64,000 nt of DNA from Bugula neritina (lineage: Eukaryota > Bryozoa > Gymnolaemata > Cheilostomatida > Bugulidae): the NCBI GenBank assembly GCA_964035545.1, contig OZ037769.1, positions 10,671,133-10,735,132 of the forward strand, written 5' to 3'. Each line of letters starts with the position of its first letter. Positions within the stretch are counted from its first letter, which is position 1. The notes beneath the pieces were generated by a model. The model saw nothing but the letters and a program-made list of their open reading frames with translations, did not search any database and was not told the DNA's origin. The translations under genes and the position numbers were made by a program. Shown one piece after another: positions 45,766 to 58,700 of this stretch.

Positions 45766-48438
45766 ATGCCTAAGAGAACTGTCGTCCTAGGGTATGACAA
45801 TTCACATTTCTTTCATTTTTTTGAGCAACTTGCCTCAAGACTGGAGGATCATCAAACCACCGGGTATAGATAAGTATTTTTTGTATTTATAATTTTGTAA
45901 GCCTCACTCTCGCAGTATTATTTGTTTTAGCAAACTATCTACTTACTGTGGTTGACTTAATAATTCATCCTGTTACTGTCTTTAGTACTCAATTGTTAAT
46001 GTCTTAGTGGTTAGAGCATTTGCCTAGTTAGTGTCAAGTCTTGGAATCAAACACAGCAGAGTCATTGGTAATGTCAGGATGGGCTTTCAAACATATTGTT
46101 TCTGTGCTAGTATCAGAATCCTTCAATGTTGCTAGCATAGTAAAATGCAGAGTCCTTAGCCTGCTTAAGAAATTTTACTTGTAATTATTTTAAGCAAATT
46201 TATTATTTTAGAAACCAAATTTGTCACCTGATAGCTGCGCCCATATTAGGCATGGCTTTCTTTTCCCTGCTCAGCATAGTAGTCGGCTCTACATGCGCTG
46301 TGAGTGGCGTGGTTGTTCTCGTGCTTTGGTCTCTGATCAATGACATCTTTAGTGGAGTGAGTTTTTTTCTGATTTTTCTTCAGCATTCGTAGTTTTGATC
46401 CTAAAATAATTTTGGTGTACAATTATTTTGCCAGAAGCTTAAAAAATTGAATTTTTATGTAATAGACTTTGATTAAATATGTGCAGAATAGCGTAATACT
46501 TTTCGTTCAGCATGTGACTGCATATTGACAAAGTGAAATGGCATTGACATTCAGCGTTCGTCGTTACAACTGATGTTTTGCTGAAGTGTACTCAGGCCTG
46601 TAGTTTGAATAACAAAAACTAGGATTTGACATCAGAGCTGTGACCATGTAGTTTGAAAAACGTGATGACAGTTAATTTGTTGAGTTGTAGTCTGCATAAC
46701 AACTTAATAATAGCTTAAATAGAAGCTGTACAAATGACCAATTGCTAACACTTAAGGTATGAAACTGTGCAACTTATTCTGTAAAGTAAACAACTGCAGA
46801 TGACTGTTCTATAGTTGTTATAGTTACTATTATATTCCCAAGCAAGAGAATTCAACTTCAATTGTTTTAAATAATACTTATAACAATGAATGTTATTTTA
46901 TTTGCAGTTATGTTCTCACTGCTTTAATTTTTGGCCCTCCTTTAATGGTTTTTGTAGGTATAAGTTGTTTTTACTGTAAATATAACTAAGTATATTATGT
47001 AGGTAGGAGTTGTTCTCACTATAACTGTAAAGTATGTAGGTAGGAGTTGTTCTCACTATAACTGTAAAGTATGTAGGTAGGAGTTGTTCTCACTATAACT
47101 GTATGTCCTATAGGTAAGAGATTGGTTAACTGTAAATATGAACTTTATTTACTGGTAAGAATTGTTTCTTTTGCTGTGAGCCCTTAGCTTGGCAGATGGA
47201 ATTTGCCATGTAGTCTGTTGATATTATTGTAGGTGTTTTATACCTTGTACAGTATAGCTGGTACAGTCTTACAACTTAACTATGGATTTGGTCCTCAGAC
47301 GTTAACCTCCATCCTCCTTCTCTCTCTTCTTGCCATTTTCATACAATTGGGTGTTGGCCATGGTTTCTTTGAGAAGAGACCCCCAAATGGTAATATTAAA
47401 TTTGTAATACATTGGGGTTATATATGAACTTTGTGCAGTATTAGCCACTAGGTGTATTTGTGGCCATGAGCAATTAACAATGTAATTAGATGTTACATGT
47501 GCCCTGCTTCACATAGTACTGCTCTTTGATAAGAATAATTGTATAAAATAATTTGAGATGCGTATTACTAAATACATTTACTTCTTGTTTGAGGTTTTAA
47601 GTATAAAAGGTACAGAAAACTAAATAGTTTATACTTATGTATTTTTGGTAACTATATGCTTGTTTCAGACTTATATGATGCTAAACACTAGCTACATGCT
47701 AAACATTAGCTATATGCTACACACTAGCTATATGCTATACACTAGCTATATGCTAAACACTAGCTACATGCTAAACACTAGCTTTATGCTATACACTAGC
47801 TATATGCTATACACTAGCTACATGCTAAACACTAGCCACATGCTAAACACCAGCTACATGCTAAACATTAGCCACATGCTAAACATTAGCTACATGCTAA
47901 ACACTAGCTACATGCTAAACATTAGCTAATTTTTGGTTTTGGAAGGTTTGGCTGATGTATGCCTTCTCATGTTAACAAAATAATGATGGGTTGTTAGAAA
48001 CCATAGTAACTGTTACATATTATACACTTCACTGTGTAAATTAGCATCAGTAAACTAGAACTTTGTTATTGTTCTTGGTGTGCTTTATGGGTTGTAAATT
48101 AGTAATAAATACATAGTCTGTTCATAGAAGCATATTGCCCTAAAGCATATGGTGTAGCTGTACACTAACTCATACCATGTGCAAACTGAAACTATATTCA
48201 CAAATTTATTGAGTTTTAACCATAAATTATATGATGATATTATGTTTTCTCAGAACTTGATGGGGTAGTGAAAGGGGAAGGGAAGTTATTCGCAATATTA
48301 GACCTTCTATGTGAACTAATTCCTGCAACATTTCACTTCTATACAATTCTGTTCATGAGACTCGGCTTTCGACCTGATCTAGACGAGCTAGTGCAAGCAG
48401 AATTATACAGAATACAAAATATTATATCAAAACGATAA
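45766..48438 (+). CDS. Mpo1-like (DUF962) membrane protein, 4 exons
   Basis: Coding exons 45766..45863 (exon begins 45758 after TTTGCAG), 46212..46356, 47233..47389, 48254..48438. Phases 2, 0, 1 are continuous and give 194 residues. Yeast Mpo1 is an ER Fe(II)-dependent dioxygenase that removes one carbon from 2-hydroxy fatty acids arising from phytosphingosine. Evidence is the spaced motif H29-x4-N34-x3-H38 (DHQTTGNQICHLIAAP), matching the family's H-x4-N-x3-H-[LI]-[IV] stretch, and GVGHGFFEKRPP (H124), matching the family's GHGxFEKRxPA. Several hydrophobic segments follow each motif, as expected of a multi-span ER protein. Length fits the family (about 170-200). A 50-nt open stretch at 46906 with splice-like ends breaks phase and was excluded. 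The upstream 5' UTR exon is not located. Confidence 0.82.
45998..46190 (+). mobile_element. tRNA-derived SINE, copy 2 (diverged)
   Basis: Shares with the copy near 21.2 kb the A-box-like TTAGTGGTTAGAGC, the central TGGTAATGTCAGGATGGGC and the 3' AGTCCTTAGCCTGC, in the same order and spacing. It lies in intron 1 of the Mpo1-like gene, on the same strand. It is more diverged from a tRNA than copy 1. Confidence 0.65.
47003..47107. repeat. 37-bp tandem repeat, about 3 copies
   Basis: Units containing GTAGGTAGGAGTTGTTCTCA in intron 2 of the Mpo1-like gene. Confidence 0.9.
47670..47935. repeat. 18-bp minisatellite, about 14 copies
   Basis: Unit ATGCTAAACACTAGCTAC in intron 3 of the Mpo1-like gene. 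The in-frame period leaves an open frame (MLNTSY repeats) that is not coding. Confidence 0.92.
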
Positions 48439-48760
48439 TGTAGATATTCCGCATATTATGCTATTTTGATATAATAATATATGCAGAATTAAATATGATA
48501 ATATATTATGCATAATTGATTAAATATAATTTGTATTTTGGTCATTCCTCTTGATGTTGAGTAGCAGCAACCAGTTTAAGGAGCTTTTCAAATTTTGTGT
48601 GTTCCAATTTGACTCAGTTTTTTAGATTTATAAAACTTGAATTTTTTTTATAGATTATGTAACCTGGTTTATAATGTGTGACATATTTGCCGTATTAACA
48701 GATAATTATTTTTATTTGCATTGAGTTAAGCTTTGCTTACTTCAATAATATTTTGAATTT

Positions 48761-48766
48761 AATAAA
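48761..48766 (+). terminator. polyadenylation signal AATAAA of the Mpo1-like gene
   Basis: Canonical hexamer 323 nt after the stop codon, followed by a TTTATTTA-rich stretch. Confidence 0.55.
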
Positions 48767-49444
48767 GTTATATTTATTTACAAGCAAATTACATGATCAA
48801 ATGTATATTATATAAAAAACTATTGGATTGTTTGTGGAAAATGCACATTTTTATCTTTATACATAAGGTTTTCTAATCAAGTCTCGAGGAATGCTTTAAT
48901 ACCTATAAGTTTCAAAAGCAAAATGACATGCATTTTCTAATAAAATACTGTCAATAGATAAAGTGTGTAAATTTTACTCTGGTTCTCTAAAAAAACCACT
49001 TTTTAAAAAATAGTTATCAAGTGATTGTGACTTTTTCCCAAAATTTTAGCTGAATACTTTTTATTAGTCCCAGCTAACAGAGTATGTACTAATCAAGTAG
49101 TTTTGGTTACTAGTTGTTGATGATAAATGTGCTGAACATTCTAGACATTATGAATAATTTTTTTATATATATTTTTTGTGTAATTTAGTAAAAAACGGTT
49201 TTCAAATTTATATTCAAAAAATATTGTTATGCTCATTGAAATGACGAACTGCAATTAATCAATAACCTTTTATTTTGAGATGATTTCATCTAAACTTTAA
49301 ACAAAGTTTGTTTATTAATGTAACATACAGTTACTATTCTAATAACAAACGATCTTGCTTTATTTACATCAGTCATGTTTATCTTTCCATAGTACACACA
49401 TAAGAGAAGAAAATAATATAGAATGTAATACAACATAGAATGGT

Positions 49445-49450
49445 TTTATT
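49445..49450 (-). terminator. polyadenylation signal AATAAA of the Prickle gene
   Basis: TTTATT on the plus strand, that is AATAAA on the transcript, 269 nt after the Prickle stop. Confidence 0.5.
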
Positions 49451-49718
49451 GAAAAAATATATAAATTATATGTACAATAGTATGAATGTAAATTTAAGAG
49501 ATATTTGTAAATTAAACTCAAATCTTTTCGTGAAGTCTATTTCTAAACAACAGCATAATTTACAATGTCAATAAATATTGAAGCCTGAAATAATACATAT
49601 ATAATTTGGACGATAAAAATAAATAATTTAGTATACTAGCTTAGGAAATTCAAAGGTATCATCAATTGGTTTAATAATGCTTTAACTATAAATTGTATAA
49701 CATATCAATTTACCTACT

Positions 49719-52700
49719 TTATTGTACTGCACAGTTTCCATTCTTTGATTTCGTTTTTGAGTTTTGACGAGATAGTTGGCGCGGGGTTACAATGGTCTCT
49801 GAGTTACGTCTGACCAGTAATGGTAATGATTTTGTGCTAGAGCTACTTCTTGAAATTGGAGTGAATGGTTTGCTAGAAGATGAAAAATTTCTACTGTAGT
49901 CAATTCGCATCCCCTTAGACCGTATGACCTCGGCTTCGTAGTCATCATCACTGTCGTCTGTGGAGCTGCAGCTACTGCAGTCATCCTCGTGAAGAATGTC
50001 TATCCAGGTTGGTTTCTCATCCAAAGGTTCTGCTCGGCGACATCTTGCACCACGGACTCTCCTGTGTTTATGAGTAGAGGTTTGATCAGATTCGGGGATT
50101 TGCTGAAGACTTGTGGGTAAAGAGCCACGTCGTAGACCACGGTAAGAGTTAATAGGATTCATTCTAGTGTTGTCCAGCTTCAGCTGCTGATTGGCCTTTT
50201 CAACTTCACTGAGTTGTGAGAAAGTCACTGATTTGTGCATGCGTGGTCGTGAGCACTGGTCATTCGCTTCACTCATACTCTTGCCTGATGGAGATCTATG
50301 GAGGAGCTTAGTCTGAGAAGAATCACTCTCACTGCAGTCTGACTGCTTCTCAATCATCTCCTGTAGAGACTCCCTCAACGAGATCACCTGATTCTGGAGA
50401 GAGCCATACCCTTCACTAGTGTCAGTGTTGCTTTTATACGTGTCGTTTGGGTTGTGCACTGGCCACAAATCATCCAGGTGTTTAGTGAGACTTCGCTGTA
50501 AACTTCCTGTCTGGTGCACCTCAACTTGTGTCCAGGGCTCATTGTCTTTCACATCGTTACTCGTTTGCTTAGATGAGATCGTAGAGCTGTTAGCTTCGGA
50601 CATTCCTCTACTGCATTCAATAGAACAATAAGTCACTCCATTTTTGGGTAAAAATGGTAGGCCTAGCAATGCCTTGCAACAGGCATAACACTTGAAGCAT
50701 TGATCATTGGCGTGCCAGTGTTGGCCGTTGTGAGTCATCTGCCCCTGATCAACACCGATCTGTTGGCAGCAAGTGTCACAGAACTCAGCAAAGCACCTTT
50801 CGAAGCATTGGCAGCAGTAAGGCTTGTCATCCTTCATGACATACCGCTGACCTCCCAGCTGCTGGTCACAGTCAAAGCATGCAAAGTGATGCATATGCCA
50901 AAACCTATCCTCCGCTTCAGTGCATTCATTTGCAAATATGATCTAAAATATGAATAAATACAAGGTAAATGTTGATTGTCATATAAGTAAAATGTTATGA
51001 ATATAAAGTCAGTAAAAGCTGAATTAGAAGCACATTATTGCTCATTCTTGTGAGAAAAATGAAATTCTCTCATATGTTCTACAATAGTTACTGTGAGACA
51101 AAAACTTAACATATAAAATCAGTGTTGGTTAACATTGTTTAATTTGGTGTTCAAAGATTTTATTTGACTGCAGCCGGGTACATTCTGGTGGTATCTGCCA
51201 TGTGCATCTAAGAATTATTGAGAACAATTGAGTTATCGGAAGTACGTTAACTGAAATGGCTTGTCTCTCCAATTAAGGGATTGGTGCTATTGTTGGTCCA
51301 TTATTACAAATTCTTCAATATTGAAAGAGTGTTCATAGCTTTATTAATATAGGAATTCTTGTAACTACTATGCATAATGCTCACAGCTGTTTCACGTCTG
51401 TCTGGCTGTCTGATGTGGAAAAAATTAATTTAGTAAAAAATTTGTCATGAATTTTAGACAGTGAGTTACAAGAACTTACTGCATATCAGAAGCCTGTGTT
51501 GACAAACTGTCATGCCAGTTGCACTATGTAAACTAATTTATATCTAATTAATAATCTATTATCAATAAGTATAAAACTGTATTAGAAAAATTGACAGGAG
51601 TTACTGATGTATTAGAAGTTCTGTTTCTGGCAACAAAGTCAGCATTACATCACATAAGAGTTACTCAACACACTACTTCTATCAGTATGTGACATGTCAC
51701 TGCTCTCACCTCGTCACAGGCTGCGCATCTCGGTTTGTGCAGCTCAGCAAAATGTCTGCCGCAGTAAATGGATCCATCTTTGTGAAAATAAACCAAGTCA
51801 ATCAGATTTTCCTGACACTCTCGGCACGCGAAACAAGATGGATGCCACAGGTCTACAGAGTTTACCCTCGGAGCAAACACTGCAATGTCTCCCCCTTTTA
51901 CTGCTTGATTACACTGCAAATCATTTTATATCATGTTAGCTGTCTATAAAGATTTAAGTTTAGTATTCAACTCTAAAACCAAGTTTGAAATTGTAGTCAT
52001 TAATGAAATTTAGGTCAAATATGTTTTGTACTGAAACTTTGAGTTCAAAATTTTTAAAGTGGATATAATTAGCTGCATTAATAAATTAACTTGCTTACAA
52101 AGATTTGAGTTTTCAGCTTACAGCGGAATTGATTATATTTGAGGGTAATTTATCTCTTATTAGGTCCTGGATGTTGGCATAACGTAATTTACCCCTTATT
52201 AGACTATGATAATATGTACCTTTATAGAAATACTTCTAGGTCCATACCTTAGCACAGTTAGATTCTTGAATGGTGACAGGTAAGGGACGAACACTGGCAC
52301 GACCCATAGCTTGTTTTTTCTTAAGTGCATTAAAGTTGCTAAGTTCCACTTTTTCCTCACTACTCAGTTCATGACAATATCTGCTGTCTGTATCTTGAGG
52401 CGGTAGTTGCAGTAGAAGTTGCCTTATCCTGTATTGCTCGCCAACACTGTTGATGTACGGCACTTTTGTTTCTGGCAAACAGCTGAAGTATTGATGGACC
52501 TAAAAAATTAACATTTCTTTAATAGCTATTCATTTTGTTATATAAATTTTGCCGGCATACACCTGTTTAGTTGACATTGAAAATTTGCCGTTGGGAGACT
52601 TTGAACCTGTGGGAATTTAAATTATATATTCAATTGATGATTACATTATTTAAAACCATGTCATCTAGAAAAAGGAGCTTGTAAATACATGTCATTTTGA

Positions 52701-55700
52701 TGAACAACTTTAAGCTGCTATGCCTCCTATGTCAGCTTTACATTAAAAATTGATTGTATTGCTGCGGAGAGGCTGAAGTGAGTGCAGCTATTCAAGTTGA
52801 ATCATCATACAACTGTATATAATAGCATGTTGAATGACACCTGTGCTAGCTAAGTGACAGCTCATTCAATATGCGATGACAAAATATAAGATTTAGAGAC
52901 AAATAAAAGAAATCATGTAAATTAATTTAATTCTTTTATGCATGTCATTACTTTAACATAACAAAAGAAATACAATGATAACATATAGAAGACCAGTTTT
53001 ACTGGACTGTATATTAAACTCATAATATGTAGATTAAATTGAAATGCTATTTAATTAAAGGCATCTATTTGAGGAGAAACATGTGTAACTTGCTAATTAA
53101 AAATCTGACACGTTCCCAGCCGCCGAGCTTTATATGATACCCAAACTGCTCAGTGGTACTCTTTCTACGCTATATTTCTAAATTGAACTAAAAGTATTCG
53201 TAGCCACAAAAAATATGGGTGGCCAGGCTTATCCACCAACCAAAAATGTTGTTGAAATTTTGACTAAGCAAATAATCAACCTTAACACCCTATCCTAATA
53301 TTTTGGAAAATGTAATTGGTAAACACAGCTTTATCTATTGCTATGTTAAATTTTTCTAATCAAATATTTTTACTGCATTTAAGCAGAGCAATATAGAATG
53401 TCACAAAGTTGAGTCTACGCTATGCACACATAGATAACATTTCAACAACTTGTTTGCTTGCAGTAAATGACAAGTAGGTTATCTAGTTTGCACCTGACGG
53501 GGCTGACACTTTTGGTGGCCACAACCCAGTGGGATGAACACACTGGCAGTGGCACTCAGTGTAAACTGGCATTCAAGATCTACACAGGAGAGCCATTGCC
53601 ACCACCTGTAACCAAATACCTTCTTGAAAACCTACAGCCCTAATTATTTCCCAGAATTCTTTCTACAAACCATCTGATTTGGTCAACTCAATATTTGATC
53701 ATAGCAATGTTATACTACTGCTATAACTGGGTATAGATTGGGGTTTACTCTGTACTTTGTACTGTATATATAAACATATAGCCATTCATGGATATATTGA
53801 ACAAAAGCCCAGTGTCTGCCCTAACAACACTCACTCTCTTCCAAACTGCTTTCAATTAGCAATAAAAATCTAAAACAATGCTTGATCATGCAATGAATTA
53901 ATTGGTTAGGCCCATCCTGGTTTTGTTTAGAATAAAACAATAGCAGTTTCGTTAGTTTTGCTAGTCTATCATATTTGTGCAATTAGACCGTTCTTGGCTA
54001 GCGATTTAATTAACAAAATGACTGCTCAGCAGAGAATATTAATATTTGTGTAGTCTGAAGCGATATTTCAATAGTAACTGGCATCAGTCTGTATTGAGAG
54101 TGATCATTCTGACTAAACAATTACAAATGTCTACCAAGCATATTACAAACAGACAATTGAGACTGTACTTTGATTTTTGGTATTAACTCATTTATAATCC
54201 ATCATTAATATAATTTAGCAAAGCCTTTAGTCCAACACTAAGTTTGCTCTTGTGTCATTGTGATCAGAATTGATTTTATGGTGATTCGGTTTAGTGTGTT
54301 ATACACTGTTTTATTAAAACTTATAGCCTTAGTTCTATTAATAAAAGCAAGGGTTGAGGTTCTCCCTCCCCTCGTATCAGTATTTCACTTTATAGCCATT
54401 CATAGCAATGCATGCACAATTTGAAAGAGTTACATTTGCACTGAGTTACCTTGAAATTCATAATTCATTAGACGGAATAGGCCCCCAATGACCCTGGGCT
54501 ATGTGTGAGCAGCATACCTGATGCATATTTCAGCTTGTAGAGAATGAAATGAAGTAGATTAGAATGGTCGGACAGCCGCACAAGCTAGTAGACATGTTAC
54601 AGGGCCTACCTGTTTGCTGTTAAACTAAACAGTTATACAAATGGTATTCTGGCACATCAAACATAAAGATGGACATAAAAGTATAAATATAAATAAAGAT
54701 ATAAGGTGTATGTCTTGTAATAACAGTACATATCCCACATACAGCCTTATACCTGTATTTTAATGAAAGTTTTAAGGCCATTGAAAATTATGGAGAAAAC
54801 TCCTGTGTGATTTTATCCCTTGTGTTACAAGCTACATGTAATGCATGCAACTAATATTATTAGCAATTTATTGAAGTTAAAGTGATGTGATGAATATTTT
54901 CTAGAACTATTTACTATCAATTTTTTTTAGACACTAGAGGTTACCGAGAGAGAACTATTGAGTAAAATATTTCAAAGAAGCAGTTCATTGGGATTATTCA
55001 TGTTGTTGAAGCCTTTCTGTAGCCAACAATTGAATTAGCCACAAACTCTGAACTTAAAACATTACAACATGCAAGTCGAGATTTCTTGCGGTATTTCATC
55101 TTAAAAACCTACTCTACAAGTTTGTTGAACACGCGAATCTTAGGAGGAAGTGACTCATTAAGTTCCGTAGCCGAACTCTCGAGATACTAGCGGCTATCAC
55201 TCCATAAATAGCATCAACTCAAGTAGTACAATAGTCTGATAAGTTTGTACCAACACGTGTGCAATTTTACTATCTTTATTTTGCCAACATTGTAGACTAG
55301 CAACTATCAAACTACACAATGCATCTTCCATGTTCCATTTCAATTCAAGGCGCCTAATTGCTCCTGTATGAGTGTTATGCACACATACCTCAAGTTTTAT
55401 CAAAATCACAAGTTTATGCAAGAGTAGAGTACTGTTGGCTGTGATTATCGAAAAGTTATCAACGTATCAGTTATCAATATGCCTACTATTTGTGTAAGTT
55501 GCACATACAATTATATAAGGTCTGCCTTACAAAGCCACAGCAAAGATGGCAGCCTAGCTTTCCAGTATTCTAGACTCAAGCTTCTCAAGTTCGGTGGTCT
55601 GCTAACCCTAATGGTGCTGCCTAGTCTGTGATATAAGGCTGCTGCTGCTGCAGAAGAGAGTGGTCTGCCCCACCTGCCCATCATTCCATGCAATACAGAA

Positions 55701-58700
55701 TCATGGCTATCTGCATTAGTCATCAGCAAAACTGATTTGAGCAAAATATGTCATGTATTCTGGAAGATTCAACTAATGGAGTTTCATTGTGCAACTTTAT
55801 TGATAATTGTGCCTCAGGGCTTGTAATGCTACCTCTCTTTGGCATGGAGACCAGCAAAAGTGTGTTTTGTGTTGTTTCTTGCATTCAGCTCTTCAAGTTA
55901 GATCATTGTGACTAACGCAGCAAATGTTTATATTGACATCTGAGCAGCAAATATTTTTAAAAATGCCTGTGACATGTACATGAGTTGCAAATAAAGACTG
56001 GCTTTGGGAATCACATTCTAATCAGCATGTAGTATATACAACGCCTTGTGCGTACTATGTTTCAAAACACAGCGGTTGGCTCAAAATCATTTTAACATCT
56101 ACTTTGTATATACAATGTTTGACTTTGTGTCAGGACATGTGAATGGAAACATGAGATTGCAGCTAAATGCCTATTGACTATGCTAATTGCAGTCCGTTTC
56201 CGATACATCGAAACTGACACTCATTGTCATGTGAGTAAAATAAAATCACCTGCCACAACCTGCTGCTCATTTACTAAAAATTAGTGAGTTTGTTTAAAAA
56301 TATAAGCTCCGTGTCAATAAGGAGAAGGCTGGGTTAGTGCAATGTCTCAAATGGTTTGTTTTAAACATTCCAAAGTTACGTGACAATTCCGTTTGATATG
56401 GATTGTGTTGGCGAAACCGTATGCCAAATATTTGGAATTTACGTGCATGAATAGAGTGTATTGATTGTGAAATACTTGGGGCAGAGATAGGCACAGGACA
56501 TTGTAGATGCTAGGGTGTAATTAGACTCTATCAATTGCATACACTCAGCCATTCTCCATGGAGATGTCCTGTAAGCTATTGAACTGTATTTTGGCTATCA
56601 TAACAGTCGGCTACATTTTGGCGACTCGGCACTATTTATAAAATACAATTGATAAAAAGTCGTGTATTATCAAACATAACTCAATTCATTGTGTTACTCA
56701 TGCTAATTAGTAATGTGACTATTTCTGTGCACCAAAACAAACAAACATTGAAGCTGATGTTGTTTAAACTTGCTAAGTAAAGCCTGTTTAGGCTGATAGT
56801 GTCTGCACTCGCATCACCTCACTTTTATTTTATCAGTTATCTTCTTTTTTTATTGATTTCATTATTTTGATATTGGCAATCAAGGAAATTTACAGGTACC
56901 AATATTTAGTGTTGGCAGTCCTCTGTAGATTTTTTGTGAAAACAAAATTACAGGTGTAACTTTTTAATGTACCTGCATATTATCAAAACTACTTTTTAAA
57001 CTTTAGCAACATCAGTACTATTACCACTGCTCTTCTTAATTTATAATTTATAATTAATTTTCAATTAATAATTAATCTTCATTTATAAATTATAAAACAA
57101 TTATCAATTATTTCTTTTGTTAGTTTTATACAACAATTTCTTTATTCTTACCTGTTCGGCTTTCAGTCCTGGTGGGATCCAAGCATACTCCTCCAAGGCA
57201 CAGCCACTATCATTATCTGATGCCGAGCCACATTGTCTCTGGAAGTCGCTCACTAGTTTGTTCATAGACTCATCAGTAATCTCATGAGCTTCAAAGGGAC
57301 AGCGGCAGCGTTGGCAAACCTTTCTGCAACATCCAAAAACAACTTGTTGAATTTTATAGAGCATATTATACAGTTGTGTTTTCCAGAATAAACAAAGCCA
57401 AAAAACCAACAAATGACACCAAATTGTCTTGTACATGTTACAATGTCAGCATACCATAATTACAATAGCATATAGATTCAGGTCTAGTGTACAGCATTTA
57501 CTTCTTAATTGTCAAGAGCTTTAATTGTTACAAAATATGGTGCAAGAAACAGTACCCTTTTCTACAACTTTCCAATGCTGTGTAGTAATCATTCCCAGTT
57601 TGAACTTATACATGGAAGGTTGAACTTACATGAAATTGAAAACTATCCTTATTTAGTTTACCTTAAATGCATGAAATCTTAACTTTACATGAAGACACAT
57701 GTGAAACATAGGCTCAGAGTGACTATAGTTTAAAAGTCAAACAATGAGATGGGTCTTTGAGAAGATATGATTGTATACAATCTCTCTGCATATACTCAAT
57801 TTAATAACAATTTCTGCTGCAATAAGCAACTAAAAGTTTAATCTATCAAAACACAATAAAATTATGCAGCCAAGAGCGGGTTGCAGACAAATATATTAAG
57901 GATATCCATAACTCAATCTAAAAGTTGATGGCGAAGGAGTTGAATTACAACAATGAGCTAGCCCTATAAAGAACATCATTATGACGCCTCGGCCTTTTCT
58001 TTTTCACATCCAGGTAATCACAACACGCTGATGAAATTTGACTCCGAATATAGCAAAGCACTTGTTATTAAACTAAAGTAAGAGCTGGTGTTTTAAGAGA
58101 TGCTAATCAATATAACTCTAACTGATGATCAACATATAAACTGTCTTAGATAGGATAGAGTGTTCCTCTCTTCTTAGCTATTCAAATACTCTATGCTGAT
58201 ATAAGGATAAGCTCGCACAGCCAACTCAGCTTGTTAAATGATATTCTACACATACGTGCTGACAGTTGATGATATACCATCCAAGTAGTTCTTTCACCAG
58301 CTCAAGTATTTACATTGCAGTTATTATATAGATTTTATTTACTTATCAGGTAATGTGTGCAAGTAATGGGCCAGGGCCTGGCCTTTCCATCAAAACATCG
58401 GCTTACTGCTGCTGAAGCAGCTTGTAAACCAACTGTAGGCCCTATTAGTAGTTTGCTGTTGGAAAGTTAACCGGCTATAAGTTTTGTTTAGAGTGAGAGT
58501 GAAGGAAGTGGAGAATAATGCCTCTACCGAGAGAATACATACTTGTGTCACATGTGAATCAATATGTAATTCATCAATCCAAAGTTATGAACTAACTTTT
58601 GCAATCAGTTTTTGAGTTCCATGAGGTGAGAAATATGAAAATTTGCATAAAATGACACGCAGCTGACCGGAGCTGTAATTGAATTTTGATAATTTATTGG

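Larger units (their letters stand above)
48439..49718. other. convergent 3' region of the Mpo1-like and Prickle genes
   Basis: Very AT-rich sequence without coding features. It holds the two facing 3' UTRs: AATAAA on plus at 48761 and on minus at 49445-49450. Confidence 0.6.

Noticed and set aside
46906-46960. 50-nt stretch with acceptor and donor encoding a hydrophobic peptide, between Mpo1-like exons 2 and 3
   Set aside because: Its inclusion breaks phase, and exon 2 joins exon 3 directly in a family-consistent frame.
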